From NCBI GenBank assembly GCA_003214465.1, contig QCLO01000006.1:22726-86725 (forward strand): DNA of 64,000 nucleotides, in the 5' to 3' direction. This document shows positions 25,953-34,779 of the stretch, piece after piece. The notes below the pieces were generated by a model. It was not told the origin of the DNA and did no database searches. It saw only the letters and a program-made list of their open reading frames with translations. The translations under genes and the position numbers were made by a program. Position 1 is the first letter of the stretch. Every line of letters begins with the position of its first letter. The DNA comes from Acidimicrobiales bacterium AG-414-N20. Its GTDB lineage: Bacteria > Actinomycetota > Acidimicrobiia > Acidimicrobiales > MedAcidi-G1.

Positions 25953-26963
25953 ATGAAACTTGGATTGATTTGGGGGTACTGGTCTGCTCAACCACCCACA
26001 GACTGGGTTCCACTCACACAGGAAGCTGAAAAATTAGGTGTCGATACAGTCTGGACTTCGGAATCCTGGGGTTCCGATGCTTTTTCTCCTCTAGCTCATT
26101 TAGCCGCAGTAACTAAAAACATTCGCTTAGGCACAAGTGTTGTTCAAATTGCAGCTCGTACACCAACTGCTTGTGCAATGCACGCAGTAACTCTTGACCA
26201 TTTATCTTCTGGCCGCTTAATTCTTGGCATAGGAGTATCCGGTCCCCAGGTGGTTGAAGGATGGTACGGACAACCATTTAAACGCCCCTTAGCGAGAACC
26301 CGAGAATACGTTGAAATTTTAAGATCTGCTTTCGCTCGTGAAGATTACCTTTCTTATGAAGGTGAGTTTTTTCAGCATCCTTACAAAGGGCCTGACTCCA
26401 CTGAACTTGGTAAACCTCTAAAAATCATGACCCATCCTCTGCGAAGTGATATCCCTATTTTTATTGGCGCAGAAGGTCCAAAAAATGTAGCTCAAACATG
26501 TGAAATTGCGGATGGTTGGCTACCTCTTTACTATTCGCCTTATCGTCAAGATGTCTACAGCGAAGTGATTTCAAATCGTAAAGACACTTTTGAAATACCG
26601 CTCAACATGATCGTGAATGTAACCGACGATATTGAAACAGGTTTACTCCCAATCAAAATGAGCATCGCTTTGTATATAGGAGGCATGGGAGCGAAAGGAA
26701 AGAACTTTCACACCGAGTTAATGTCTCGTATGGGATTTGAGGCTGAAGCTAAACGTATACAAGAGTTATTTTTAGAGGGTAAACGAGAAGAAGCAATTGC
26801 CTCTGTTCCTAGTGATTTCTGCGATGAAATTAGCCTTGTTGGGTCAGCAGATCGGATTCGTGACAGGCTTCAAGCTTTCGAAGATAGTCCAATAACTATG
26901 TTAAATATTTCTGCACGCACACCTGATGAATTACGCGAGATATCAGAAATAATTCTTGGGTAG
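25953..26963 (+). CDS. LLM-class F420-dependent oxidoreductase
   Basis: Luciferase-like TIM-barrel flavoprotein of 336 residues. The N-terminal MKLGLIWGYW, VDTVWTSESWGSDAF, LGTSVVQIAARTP and LDHLSSGRLILGIGVSGPQVVEGWYG are all characteristic of the F420-dependent branch (mycobacterial-type enzymes), which reduces or oxidises small substrates with coenzyme F420 rather than FMN. AGGAAAGG lies about 7 bases before the ATG. It stands alone between the mod operon and the alcohol dehydrogenase operon. The coenzyme is inferred from the subgroup; the substrate is unknown. Confidence 0.82.
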   Translation: MKLGLIWGYWSAQPPTDWVPLTQEAEKLGVDTVWTSESWGSDAFSPLAHLAAVTKNIRLGTSVVQIAARTPTACAMHAVTLDHLSSGRLILGIGVSGPQVVEGWYGQPFKRPLARTREYVEILRSAFAREDYLSYEGEFFQHPYKGPDSTELGKPLKIMTHPLRSDIPIFIGAEGPKNVAQTCEIADGWLPLYYSPYRQDVYSEVISNRKDTFEIPLNMIVNVTDDIETGLLPIKMSIALYIGGMGAKGKNFHTELMSRMGFEAEAKRIQELFLEGKREEAIASVPSDFCDEISLVGSADRIRDRLQAFEDSPITMLNISARTPDELREISEIILG

Positions 26964-26972
26964 TTTTCTACC
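26959..26972 (+). terminator. possible weak terminator after the LLM oxidoreductase
   Basis: A 5-bp stem (GGTAG/CTACC) with a TTTT loop begins at the stop codon of the oxidoreductase gene and is followed by a T-rich stretch (TCTTTCGACTTTTCT). The stem is short, so it is at best a weak terminator before the alcohol dehydrogenase operon. Confidence 0.3.
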
Positions 26973-27034
26973 TCTTTCGACTTTTCTAAATCAATAGGTT
27001 CAAAGTAGTATTCGCTGATGTCTAGGAACTTTCG

Positions 27035-28129
27035 ATGACTCTTATCAAAGCAGCTGTATGCAATGAGTCTAAAACTGACTTAACTATTGAAGAGATCAAA
27101 TTGTTGAGCCCTGAACAAGATGAAATCCGTGTAACTGTAGAAGCGTGCGCAATCTGTCATTCTGATATTACTTACATAGACGGAGGTTGGTCAATTGGAT
27201 ACCCGGTCGTGTTAGGACACGAAGTGTCTGGCAAGGTGACTGAAGTAGGACCAGGGACAAAAACAAAATTAGACATTGGAGATCAAGTAGTAGTTTCCCT
27301 AATCCGAACCTGTGGTAAATGTTTAGCTTGTAAAAGAGGACATGATGTAGCCTGCACAGGAAAACTTAGATTACATGAAACAAGTCCCCTAGCGACAAAA
27401 ACAGGCGAAGTGATCACACACGGCCTTAACACTGGAGGGTTTGCAGAAGAGGTGGTCGTTCACATTTCACAGTGTGTTCCTGTACCCAAAGATTTACCTG
27501 CTGCTTTCGCTGCTCTTCTAGGCTGTGGTGTCATGACAGGACTGGGTGCTGTATTCAACACGGCACAAGTTGAAAGCGGTGACACTACTGTAATAGTTGG
27601 TTGTGGAGGTGTTGGTTTAGCTTCAGTCCAGGGCGCAAAAATTTCTGAAGCGGAATACGTAATTGCTGTTGACCCCTTAGAAAATAAAAGAGAATTAGCA
27701 ATTGAACTCGGAGCTACTCATGCTCTCGAACCTTCAGAAGACCTACATGAAATCATTCAAGATATTACCGGAGGTCGCCTAGCTGATTTTGTCTTTGTAA
27801 GCACTGCTGCCCCCTCGGCAATCTCAATGTCGATGCAACTTATAGCACCCATGGGTGCTCTGGTGCTAGTGGGCATGCCTGAAGATGGTGTCAAATCAGA
27901 ATTCGACCCAGGCTTATTAGCAGCTAGAAATCAAAGAATTTTAGGTTCAAAAATGGGTACTTCTAAACCACATTTTGACATTCCCGCAATGGTTGATTTA
28001 TGGCGTGATGGCAAACTTGATCTTGAAAATATGGTTTCGAGCACTTATCCGTTGGAAAACATTAATGACGCTCTGAATGAAATGCGTAGCGGATCAGCCA
28101 TACGCACGGTGATATGCCCTGGTGTTTAA
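27035..28129 (+). CDS. zinc-dependent alcohol dehydrogenase (MDR, nicotinoprotein/thiol-dependent type)
   Basis: Medium-chain dehydrogenase of 364 residues. Catalytic zinc ligands are Cys41 in AICHSD and His62-Glu63 in GHEVSG; the structural zinc lobe is Cys93, Cys96, Cys99 and Cys107 (CGKCLACKRGHDVAC). The coenzyme loop reads IVGCGGVGLASVQGAK. CGVMTGLGAVFNTA resembles the class III and mycothiol- or nicotinoprotein-linked formaldehyde/alcohol dehydrogenases of actinobacteria. It begins the operon of enolase-superfamily enzyme, MttB-like enzyme, flavoprotein and DddP-like protein, where oxidation of formaldehyde or an alcohol side product is a reasonable role, by inference. Confidence 0.85.
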   Translation: MTLIKAAVCNESKTDLTIEEIKLLSPEQDEIRVTVEACAICHSDITYIDGGWSIGYPVVLGHEVSGKVTEVGPGTKTKLDIGDQVVVSLIRTCGKCLACKRGHDVACTGKLRLHETSPLATKTGEVITHGLNTGGFAEEVVVHISQCVPVPKDLPAAFAALLGCGVMTGLGAVFNTAQVESGDTTVIVGCGGVGLASVQGAKISEAEYVIAVDPLENKRELAIELGATHALEPSEDLHEIIQDITGGRLADFVFVSTAAPSAISMSMQLIAPMGALVLVGMPEDGVKSEFDPGLLAARNQRILGSKMGTSKPHFDIPAMVDLWRDGKLDLENMVSSTYPLENINDALNEMRSGSAIRTVICPGV

Positions 28130-28141
28130 GGAGATTTTAGA

Positions 28142-29371
28142 ATGAAAATTGTTGAAGTGGAAACATTTGTTGTAGCTAACCCTCCACCACGACATGGAGG
28201 CCGCTATTTCATTTTCGTAAAACTGACAACTGACAATGGTGTTTCTGGAATTGGAGAGGCTTATGCAGCTTCTTTCAATCCCCATCTCATTGCAAAAATG
28301 ATCGAAGATACAGCAGATCGTTTTCTTATAGGGGAAAACCCTTTTCAAATTGAAACTTTCTGGCGTCGCTCTTATGGAGTGGGGTACACACTTCGCCCTG
28401 ACCCAACCTTATGTGGTGTGATCAGTTCACTGGAAATGGCTTGCTGGGATTTAATTGGAAAAGAATGCAACAAACCGGTCTATGAACTTCTAGGTGGTCG
28501 CGTGCACGAGGGACTCCGTGCTTACACATATCTATACCCATCTGATGGAGAAGACACATACAACCCCTCAACTGAAAAACACATTTATAATGACCCTTCC
28601 TTAGCTGCTGAAGCCGCGGCCGCTGCAGTCGAAAAAGGATTTACTGCAGTCAAATTTGATCCAGCTAGTTCTTATTCAGTTTTTGACGGTCGTCAACCTA
28701 CGCCAAGTGAATTGGAATTTTGTGAATCAATGGTAAAAGCTCTTCGTGAAACTCTTGGAACAGCAGCTGACATACTATTTGGCACCCATGGTCAATTCAC
28801 ACCTTCGGGCGCTCTAAGACTCGCGAGAGTCTTAGAAAAATATGACCCTCTTTGGTTCGAAGAACCTGTACCCCCTGATGATGTTAAAGGAATGGCACGA
28901 GTTGCTGCCGGAACCTCTATTCCAGTTGCAACCGGAGAGAGACTCACAACAGCTAGTGAATTTTCAGCACTTCTCGAGTCAAATGCAGCTTCAATAATCC
29001 AACCAAATCTAGGCCGTTGTGGAGGTATTCTGCAGGGTAAAAAAATTGCTTCAATCGCAGAAGTAAAACAAGCTTTACTAGCACCTCACTGTTATTGCGG
29101 TCCCGTTGTTGCTGCTGCAAATATTCAACTGGCTGCATGCACACCGAACTTTCTGATACTTGAGTCAATTGAAGACTGGTCTGGTTTTCATGCTGAGATT
29201 CTCGAAACGCCTATTGAATTTTCTGATGGGATGGTAATACCTTCCAAGGAGCCAGGCCTTGGCGTCGTACTAAATGAAAATGTCGCTGCAGCTAACCCTT
29301 GGGACGGAGAAGAATTGCAACTAACTCCTCTTTACGATCCGCCTTCAGGAAGAAACGGTTTTAAAAAATGA
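28142..29371 (+). CDS. enolase-superfamily dehydratase/racemase (mandelate racemase type)
   Basis: Mandelate racemase/muconate lactonising type protein of 409 residues, probably a sugar-acid dehydratase or an epimerase acting next to a carboxylate. The N-terminal capping domain runs to about residue 125. In the barrel, WFEEPVPP and ATGERLTT carry two metal-binding acids and LAPHCYCGP a catalytic histidine. At the first metal position, where galactonate dehydratases have DxH, the sequence is GTHGQF, so that aspartate is replaced while the histidine remains. It has AAGGAG 9 bases before its ATG and lies between the alcohol dehydrogenase and the MttB-like gene. Substrate unknown; genomic context suggests an N-methylated or osmolyte-derived acid. 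Confidence 0.8.
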   Translation: MKIVEVETFVVANPPPRHGGRYFIFVKLTTDNGVSGIGEAYAASFNPHLIAKMIEDTADRFLIGENPFQIETFWRRSYGVGYTLRPDPTLCGVISSLEMACWDLIGKECNKPVYELLGGRVHEGLRAYTYLYPSDGEDTYNPSTEKHIYNDPSLAAEAAAAAVEKGFTAVKFDPASSYSVFDGRQPTPSELEFCESMVKALRETLGTAADILFGTHGQFTPSGALRLARVLEKYDPLWFEEPVPPDDVKGMARVAAGTSIPVATGERLTTASEFSALLESNAASIIQPNLGRCGGILQGKKIASIAEVKQALLAPHCYCGPVVAAANIQLAACTPNFLILESIEDWSGFHAEILETPIEFSDGMVIPSKEPGLGVVLNENVAAANPWDGEELQLTPLYDPPSGRNGFKK

Positions 29372-29395
29372 CTGCGCAAAGATTTTGGGTTTCTA

Positions 29396-30931
29396 ATGCC
29401 AAATGAAAACAGACGTGGCGGCAGAAAACAAAGGCGAGGCGAAGCTTCAAATAGTGTTCAACAACCTTCTTCAATTCAGCCACAGCACAGATTCGAACCT
29501 TTGCGAGCAGTTTCTGAGGATGAATTAGAATCGATTCACCAAGCTTCTCTTAAAGTTCTCTCAGAAACTGGAATTGCTTTTCTAGATGAAACAGCTTGTC
29601 AACAGCTAGCAGATGCTGGAGCAGTTGTTAAAGACCAACAAGTCAGATTCGATCCGGAAATGATTGCGGAACTTATTTCCACTGCACCTAATGAATTCAC
29701 CATCCATGGAATAACACCTGAAAGAGACTTTATTATGGGCGGCAAATGGATCACTTATACCGCAGTGGCAAGCCCTCCTTTCGTGACTGGCTTAGGACGT
29801 GATCGACGTGACGGCAATAGAGAAGACTTTCGTAATCTGATCAAATTGACTCAAATGCTTAACTGTCTCCATACCACCGCTGGATATCCAGTAGAACCAA
29901 CTGACATACATGCTTCTGTCAGACATTTGTATGCAACTCATGACGCTGTAACTCTTTCAGACAAACCACCGTTCGTTTACAGCCTCGGAAGACAAAGAAA
30001 CATTGATGGCATGGAAATCACTCGGATCGCTAGAGGCGTAGATCAGGAAACTTTCAACTCAGAAACTTCAATTTTTTCAGTAATTAATGCGAGTACACCT
30101 TTGCGATATGACACAGTAATGCTTCACGGAATTCAAGAAATGTCTGCACGAAATCAAGCTATTTGCATCACTCCCTTTACGTTGGCAGGTGCTATGGCTC
30201 CAGTAACTGTTGCCGGAGCACTAGTTTTGCAAAATGCCGAAGCTTTAGCGGGAGTTGCCTATACACAACTAGTTAATCCAGGAGCACCTGTTATTTATGG
30301 GGGTTTTACTTCCAATGTCGACATGCAATCTGGGGCACCAGCATTTGGAACACCCGAATACTGGAAAGCCTGTTTGATCGGAGGTCAACTAGCTAGGCGT
30401 TATGGTCTTCCCTACCGGTCATCTAATGTGAACGCTGCAAACAGTGTCGATGCCCAATCAATGTATGAAAGTGTTATTTCTATATGGGGCGCAATTATGG
30501 GTGGTGTAAACCTTCTACTCCACGGAGCGGGCTGGCTAGAGGGTGGTCTTCTCGCTTCGTATGAAAAAATGGTTATAGATTCAGATGTTCTAAGCATGGT
30601 TAATTCAATGCTAGAACCTGTCACTGTTGACGATTCCACTCTAGCCGTTGAAGCAATTGCGGAAGTAGGTCCTGGGGGTCACTTCTTTGGCTCAGAACAC
30701 ACCCAAGAACGTTATAAGACCGAACATTTTCGTCCAATGGTCTCAGACTGGAGAAATTATGAATCATGGGACGAGTCCGGTCGTCAAGAAGCTCACCAAA
30801 GAGCTGAAAAGCTAGCAAAACAACTAATTGACTCACACCAAGAACCCCCCATGGAGGAAGATATTCGTGCCGAGCTAGATGAATATCTTGAAAGAAGGGT
30901 TGCTGAAGGTGGAGTTCCAACTGACTATTAA
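29396..30931 (+). CDS. MttB-family methyltransferase 1 (non-pyrrolysine)
   Basis: COG5598 trimethylamine-methyltransferase superfamily enzyme of 511 residues, a TIM barrel that moves a methyl group from a quaternary amine to a cob(I)alamin protein. The frame is uninterrupted, with no in-frame UAG, so it lacks pyrrolysine and belongs with MtgB, MtpB and MtcB, which act on glycine betaine, proline betaine and carnitine. ITPFTLAGAMAPVTVAGA is the conserved central segment; GAPAFGTPEYWKA follows, as in that family. Residues 5-15 are arginine-rich (RRGGRKQRRG). The ribosome-binding site is weak. It is followed after 12 bases by a dimethylglycine-dehydrogenase-like gene; the corrinoid partner is encoded 16 kb away. 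Confidence 0.87.
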   Translation: MPNENRRGGRKQRRGEASNSVQQPSSIQPQHRFEPLRAVSEDELESIHQASLKVLSETGIAFLDETACQQLADAGAVVKDQQVRFDPEMIAELISTAPNEFTIHGITPERDFIMGGKWITYTAVASPPFVTGLGRDRRDGNREDFRNLIKLTQMLNCLHTTAGYPVEPTDIHASVRHLYATHDAVTLSDKPPFVYSLGRQRNIDGMEITRIARGVDQETFNSETSIFSVINASTPLRYDTVMLHGIQEMSARNQAICITPFTLAGAMAPVTVAGALVLQNAEALAGVAYTQLVNPGAPVIYGGFTSNVDMQSGAPAFGTPEYWKACLIGGQLARRYGLPYRSSNVNAANSVDAQSMYESVISIWGAIMGGVNLLLHGAGWLEGGLLASYEKMVIDSDVLSMVNSMLEPVTVDDSTLAVEAIAEVGPGGHFFGSEHTQERYKTEHFRPMVSDWRNYESWDESGRQEAHQRAEKLAKQLIDSHQEPPMEEDIRAELDEYLERRVAEGGVPTDY

Positions 30932-30943
30932 GAAAGGTAAAAA

Positions 30944-33385
30944 GTGAAAGACAAAGCTGAAGTAGTAGTCATAGGCGGAGGGGTTGTCGGTTGTAGCGTG
31001 CTTTACCATTTGACTAAAGCTGGTTGCACCGACGTTGTACTTCTGGAGAGAAAAGAACTTACAGCTGGTTCCACTTGGCATGCAGCCGGAGGAATGCACA
31101 CTCTAAATGGGGATCCGAATGTAGCTGCCCTTCAAAGATACACAATAAAGCTATATGAAGAACTTGAAGAATTAACTGGTGTCGATTGTGGGATCCATCT
31201 AACGGGCGAACTGATGTTGGCGGATAATGAAGACAGGATGGATTGGCTAAAAATGGCTCATGCTCGCGGTAGATACATGGGCATGGAAACAGAAATAATT
31301 TCAACTTCAGAAGCAAAAAACCTTGTTCCTTTTCTAGAAGAACAATATTTTGTAGGCGCTCTTTGGGATCCAGTAGGTGGACATGTCGACCCTTCAGGGG
31401 TCACAAACGCTTACGCAACTGCAGCAAGATCTCTGGGTGCCGAAATTGAAAGAAATACATGGGTAAAAGAAATCTCCCAACAATCTGATGGCACTTGGGA
31501 CCTTTTAACAGACAAGGGAACAATAAATTGTGAGAATTTTGTAAATGCCGGAGGTTTATGGGCTAGAGAAGTAGGCCGTATGTGTGGTCTCGAACTGCCA
31601 GTTCAAGCAATGGAACATATGTACTTTCTAACTGAAGAACTACCTGAAATTGAACCATGGCTTGAAGAAAGTGATGGCCACGGTCGAGGAGTCATTGACT
31701 TTAGCGGAGAAATTTACTTAAGAGCTGAGGGTAAAAGCCTTCTACTTGGAACCTATGAACAAGCATGTGTACCTTGGCAAACCAAATCAACACCTTGGGA
31801 TTTTGGTGCCCAACTCCTTACTCCTGACCTAGAAAGACTCACCCCTTCTCTCGAATTAGGTTTTTCACATTTCCCCATTTATGCAGATGCTGGGATCAAA
31901 CAAGTTATCAATGGACCATTTACATTCGCCCCTGATGGAAACCCTTTAATCGGCCCCATAAGAGGACAAAGAGGACACTGGGTTGCTTGTGGGGTGATGG
32001 CCGGTTTAAGCCAAGGTGGAGGCGTCGGACTGGCTATGGCGAATTGGATTACTACTGGCGACCCGGGTTTTGATGTTTGGGGAATGGATGTTTCACGTTT
32101 TGGCGATTGGACTACACCTAGCTATACGTTGACAAAAGTAATAGAAAACTACAGTAGGCGTTTCAAGATAAGTTTCCCTAACGAAGAGTTACCAGCAGGC
32201 AGGCCACTTCATACATCACCAATCTTCAACAAACTAACTGAAGCAAATGCCGTTTGGGGTGCTGCATACGGACTTGAATACCCCCTTTGGTTTCAAGAAA
32301 TTGGCAAAGAACCTATAGAAGAAGTTACCTTTAAACGCTCAAATGCTTTCCCAGTAGTAGCTGAAGAAGTTAAAGGTGTACGCGAAAATGTCGGACTTAT
32401 GGAAATAACAGGTTTTGCAAAACATGAATTTACTGGGGCTGGTTCAAGAGAATTTTTAGAAAAACTACTAACAAACAAAATTCCTGAAAATGGTCGAATA
32501 GCCCTAGCTCCGATGCTAAATGAATCAGGAAAACTTATTGGAGACTTCACTGTGGCAGCTCTTACTGATCAGATTACAGAGGAGGAAAAATTCATTCTGT
32601 TTGGCTCAGGAGTCGCAGAGGGTTATCACCAGAGATGGTTCCTTGACCACATCGACAACCCAACCATTCGTTACAGGCCAATAGGTAATGATATGACTGG
32701 CCTGTCAATTGCAGGTCCTTCCGCCAGAGACCTTTTAAGTTCCGTAACGAACGAAGATGTATCATCTGAAAAATTCAAATTCTTGGACATCAAAAATATG
32801 TCAATTGGAATGATTCCATCTCTAGTAGGAAGAATAACTTTTACTGGTGACCTTGGTTACGAAATATGGGTTCCTTCTTCACTACAGTCACAACTTTATG
32901 AACTTCTCACTGACGCAGGAAAAGAATTTGATATGAATCTTTTCGGCCTACGCGCTCTTGACAGTATGAGGTTTGATAAAAACTTTGGCTCATGGGCCAC
33001 TGAATACAGACCAATTTACGACCCTCTAGAAGCTGGACTAAATAATTTTGTAAAATTTGATAAAGAAAATTTTGTAGGTAAAGAATCACTTACTGCCTTA
33101 TTAAAAGAAGGACCAAAGAAAAAACTCAGTGCCTTTGTCATTGATGCTGAGAACTCTGATGTACTCGGCGATGAACCAATTTGGCATGACGGAAATGTTG
33201 TAGGTTGGGCTACTTCAGGAGGATATGCACATTGGTCTAAAGCTTCATGTGCTCTTGGCTACCTCCCATCAGAGCTTTCAGATATAGATGAAGGATTTGA
33301 AATAGAGGTTTTAGGAACACTTCGTGAAGCAAAAAGAATAAATAAACCATTGTTCGATCCTGAAGGGTCACGAATGCGTAGCTAA
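30944..33385 (+). CDS. dimethylglycine/sarcosine dehydrogenase-like flavoprotein (DAO + GcvT) 1
   Basis: Two-part enzyme of 813 residues. Residues 7-420 are a DAO-type FAD domain: GGGVVG at 11-16 and the covalent-FAD site His46 in GSTWHAAGG. From about 430 to 810 lie FAO middle and GCV_T folate-binding domains (for example TGFAKHEFTG, GLRALDSMRFDK, EAGL). The family oxidatively removes N-methyl groups from dimethylglycine or sarcosine and passes the carbon to tetrahydrofolate as 5,10-methylene-THF, with electrons going to ETF. Start is GTG after AGAAAGG. It sits directly behind the MttB-like enzyme, consistent with successive demethylation of one substrate. Actual substrate unproven. Confidence 0.87.
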   Translation: MKDKAEVVVIGGGVVGCSVLYHLTKAGCTDVVLLERKELTAGSTWHAAGGMHTLNGDPNVAALQRYTIKLYEELEELTGVDCGIHLTGELMLADNEDRMDWLKMAHARGRYMGMETEIISTSEAKNLVPFLEEQYFVGALWDPVGGHVDPSGVTNAYATAARSLGAEIERNTWVKEISQQSDGTWDLLTDKGTINCENFVNAGGLWAREVGRMCGLELPVQAMEHMYFLTEELPEIEPWLEESDGHGRGVIDFSGEIYLRAEGKSLLLGTYEQACVPWQTKSTPWDFGAQLLTPDLERLTPSLELGFSHFPIYADAGIKQVINGPFTFAPDGNPLIGPIRGQRGHWVACGVMAGLSQGGGVGLAMANWITTGDPGFDVWGMDVSRFGDWTTPSYTLTKVIENYSRRFKISFPNEELPAGRPLHTSPIFNKLTEANAVWGAAYGLEYPLWFQEIGKEPIEEVTFKRSNAFPVVAEEVKGVRENVGLMEITGFAKHEFTGAGSREFLEKLLTNKIPENGRIALAPMLNESGKLIGDFTVAALTDQITEEEKFILFGSGVAEGYHQRWFLDHIDNPTIRYRPIGNDMTGLSIAGPSARDLLSSVTNEDVSSEKFKFLDIKNMSIGMIPSLVGRITFTGDLGYEIWVPSSLQSQLYELLTDAGKEFDMNLFGLRALDSMRFDKNFGSWATEYRPIYDPLEAGLNNFVKFDKENFVGKESLTALLKEGPKKKLSAFVIDAENSDVLGDEPIWHDGNVVGWATSGGYAHWSKASCALGYLPSELSDIDEGFEIEVLGTLREAKRINKPLFDPEGSRMRS

Positions 33386-33397
33386 GGAAAAAAATTT

Positions 33398-34711
33398 ATG
33401 GGAGTAGATAACAAAATTCCTGAAGATCCTAACGATCCACTTATACGTAAGGCTTCAACCACAGGACACAGAATGGTACTTGGTCCTGGTGAACCTGCAA
33501 TCAGTGAATGGGCAGAAGCCAAACTTTCACTACCCGATGAAAAATCAATGATGGAGTACAGAGTAAAAAGAATTCGATCTGAACTAGAAAAAGCCGACAT
33601 TGCAGGGATTTTACTTTTTGATCCAATGAATCAGATGTACGCAACTTATTCGCCAAACATGCAACTATGGATAACCCACAACCCTTCTAGATATGTTTTC
33701 TTGGCAACAGACGGCCCACTTATTCAATTTGATTATCCAAACTGCGAATTTTTATCTGCACACAACCATCTGGTGAATGAAGTTAGACCTGCAAGACCTT
33801 TTTTCTATTTTGCTGCAGGGGATCGAGTTGAAGAACAGGCACAAAAATTCGCTTCAGAAATAGCTGACCTTATTAAAACTTACGGAGGTGGAAACCATCG
33901 TTTAGCGGTTGACGTCACAACTATTGCAGGAACCCAATCCCTTCAACAAGAAGGTTTAGATTTAATTGAAGGCACGCAAATTATGGAATCAGCTCGAATG
34001 ATTAAATCTGAAGATGAAATAAATGCGATGAGATGCTCTGTGGAAACGACTCGTATCGCCTGTCAGAAAACATTTGAAGCGATGAAACCAGGCATGACCG
34101 AGAACCAACTCTGGGCAAGAATGTGGTCAGAGATGCTTTCGCGTCAAGGGGAATGGATGGAATGCAGACTACTTTCAGCAGGGGAAAGAACGAACCCTTG
34201 GTTCCAAGAGTCAAGCAGTAATGTTATTAACGAAGGTGATCTTGTAGCCTTCGACACAGACTTTGTTGGTCCTTACTCAATGATGACCGATATCTCAAGA
34301 ACTTGGATCTGCGGTGACGCTAAACCAAATAAGCAACAGCGCGACGTTCATTCATTAGCTGTAGAGCAAATGCACAAAAATATGGAATTACTTACGCCTG
34401 GCACAACCTTCCATGAGCTAACCCATAAATCTTGGACGCCCCCAGTCGAAGAGTATCGTCACTATTCATGTCTATTTCATGGTGTAGGACAGTGTGATGA
34501 ATATCCAGACATTGTTTTCCGAGATTCTTGGGAAGAATACGGGTATGACGGGGTTCTAACTCCAGGAATGGTGCTAACTGTTGAAGCTTATGTTGGATCA
34601 CGCTTAGGTGGCCAAGGAGTGAAACTAGAAGATCAAGTTCTAATAACCAAAAATGGTTATGAAAATCTTTCTGCCTGGACACTCGATCTCGAAAAATTTG
34701 AAAGACTTTAA
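33398..34711 (+). CDS. dddP: DddP-like M24-fold protein (candidate DMSP lyase)
   Basis: M24 (creatinase/Xaa-Pro peptidase) fold protein of 437 residues that matches what I remember of DddP, the DMSP-cleaving M24 enzyme, along its whole length: NMQLWITHNP, RTNPWFQE, FDTDFVGPYSMMTDISR, SCLFHGVGQCDE and GQGVKLEDQVLI. The six metal positions are Asp286, Asp288, Asp298, His361, Glu396 and Glu411. Tyr356 and Asp367 fall where DddP has its substrate tyrosine and catalytic aspartate (5 before and 6 after the histidine). It would convert DMSP to acrylate and dimethyl sulfide. The gene follows a dimethylglycine-dehydrogenase-like gene by 12 bases. An unrelated M24 activity is possible. Numbering of known enzymes is from memory. 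Confidence 0.7.
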   Translation: MGVDNKIPEDPNDPLIRKASTTGHRMVLGPGEPAISEWAEAKLSLPDEKSMMEYRVKRIRSELEKADIAGILLFDPMNQMYATYSPNMQLWITHNPSRYVFLATDGPLIQFDYPNCEFLSAHNHLVNEVRPARPFFYFAAGDRVEEQAQKFASEIADLIKTYGGGNHRLAVDVTTIAGTQSLQQEGLDLIEGTQIMESARMIKSEDEINAMRCSVETTRIACQKTFEAMKPGMTENQLWARMWSEMLSRQGEWMECRLLSAGERTNPWFQESSSNVINEGDLVAFDTDFVGPYSMMTDISRTWICGDAKPNKQQRDVHSLAVEQMHKNMELLTPGTTFHELTHKSWTPPVEEYRHYSCLFHGVGQCDEYPDIVFRDSWEEYGYDGVLTPGMVLTVEAYVGSRLGGQGVKLEDQVLITKNGYENLSAWTLDLEKFERL

Positions 34712-34729
34712 ATTCTTAAACGAATTTTT
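34710..34729 (+). terminator. possible AT-rich terminator after the dddP-like gene
   Basis: AAATTC and GAATTT form a 6-bp stem around the loop TTAAAC, followed by TT and C, just after the stop. The stem is AT-only apart from one pair and therefore weak. It would end the alcohol dehydrogenase-MttB-DddP operon ahead of the next gene's own ribosome-binding site. Confidence 0.28.
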
Positions 34730-34779
34730 CATAATGGGTTGTATCGTCAGCAAATAGAAATAATAAATGGAGGTCATTA

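Noticed and set aside
34727..34745. A CATAATGG stretch resembling half of operator A
   Set aside because: Only eight bases match and there is no paired site. It lies between the dddP-like and SDR genes, where a link to IclR is not supported.
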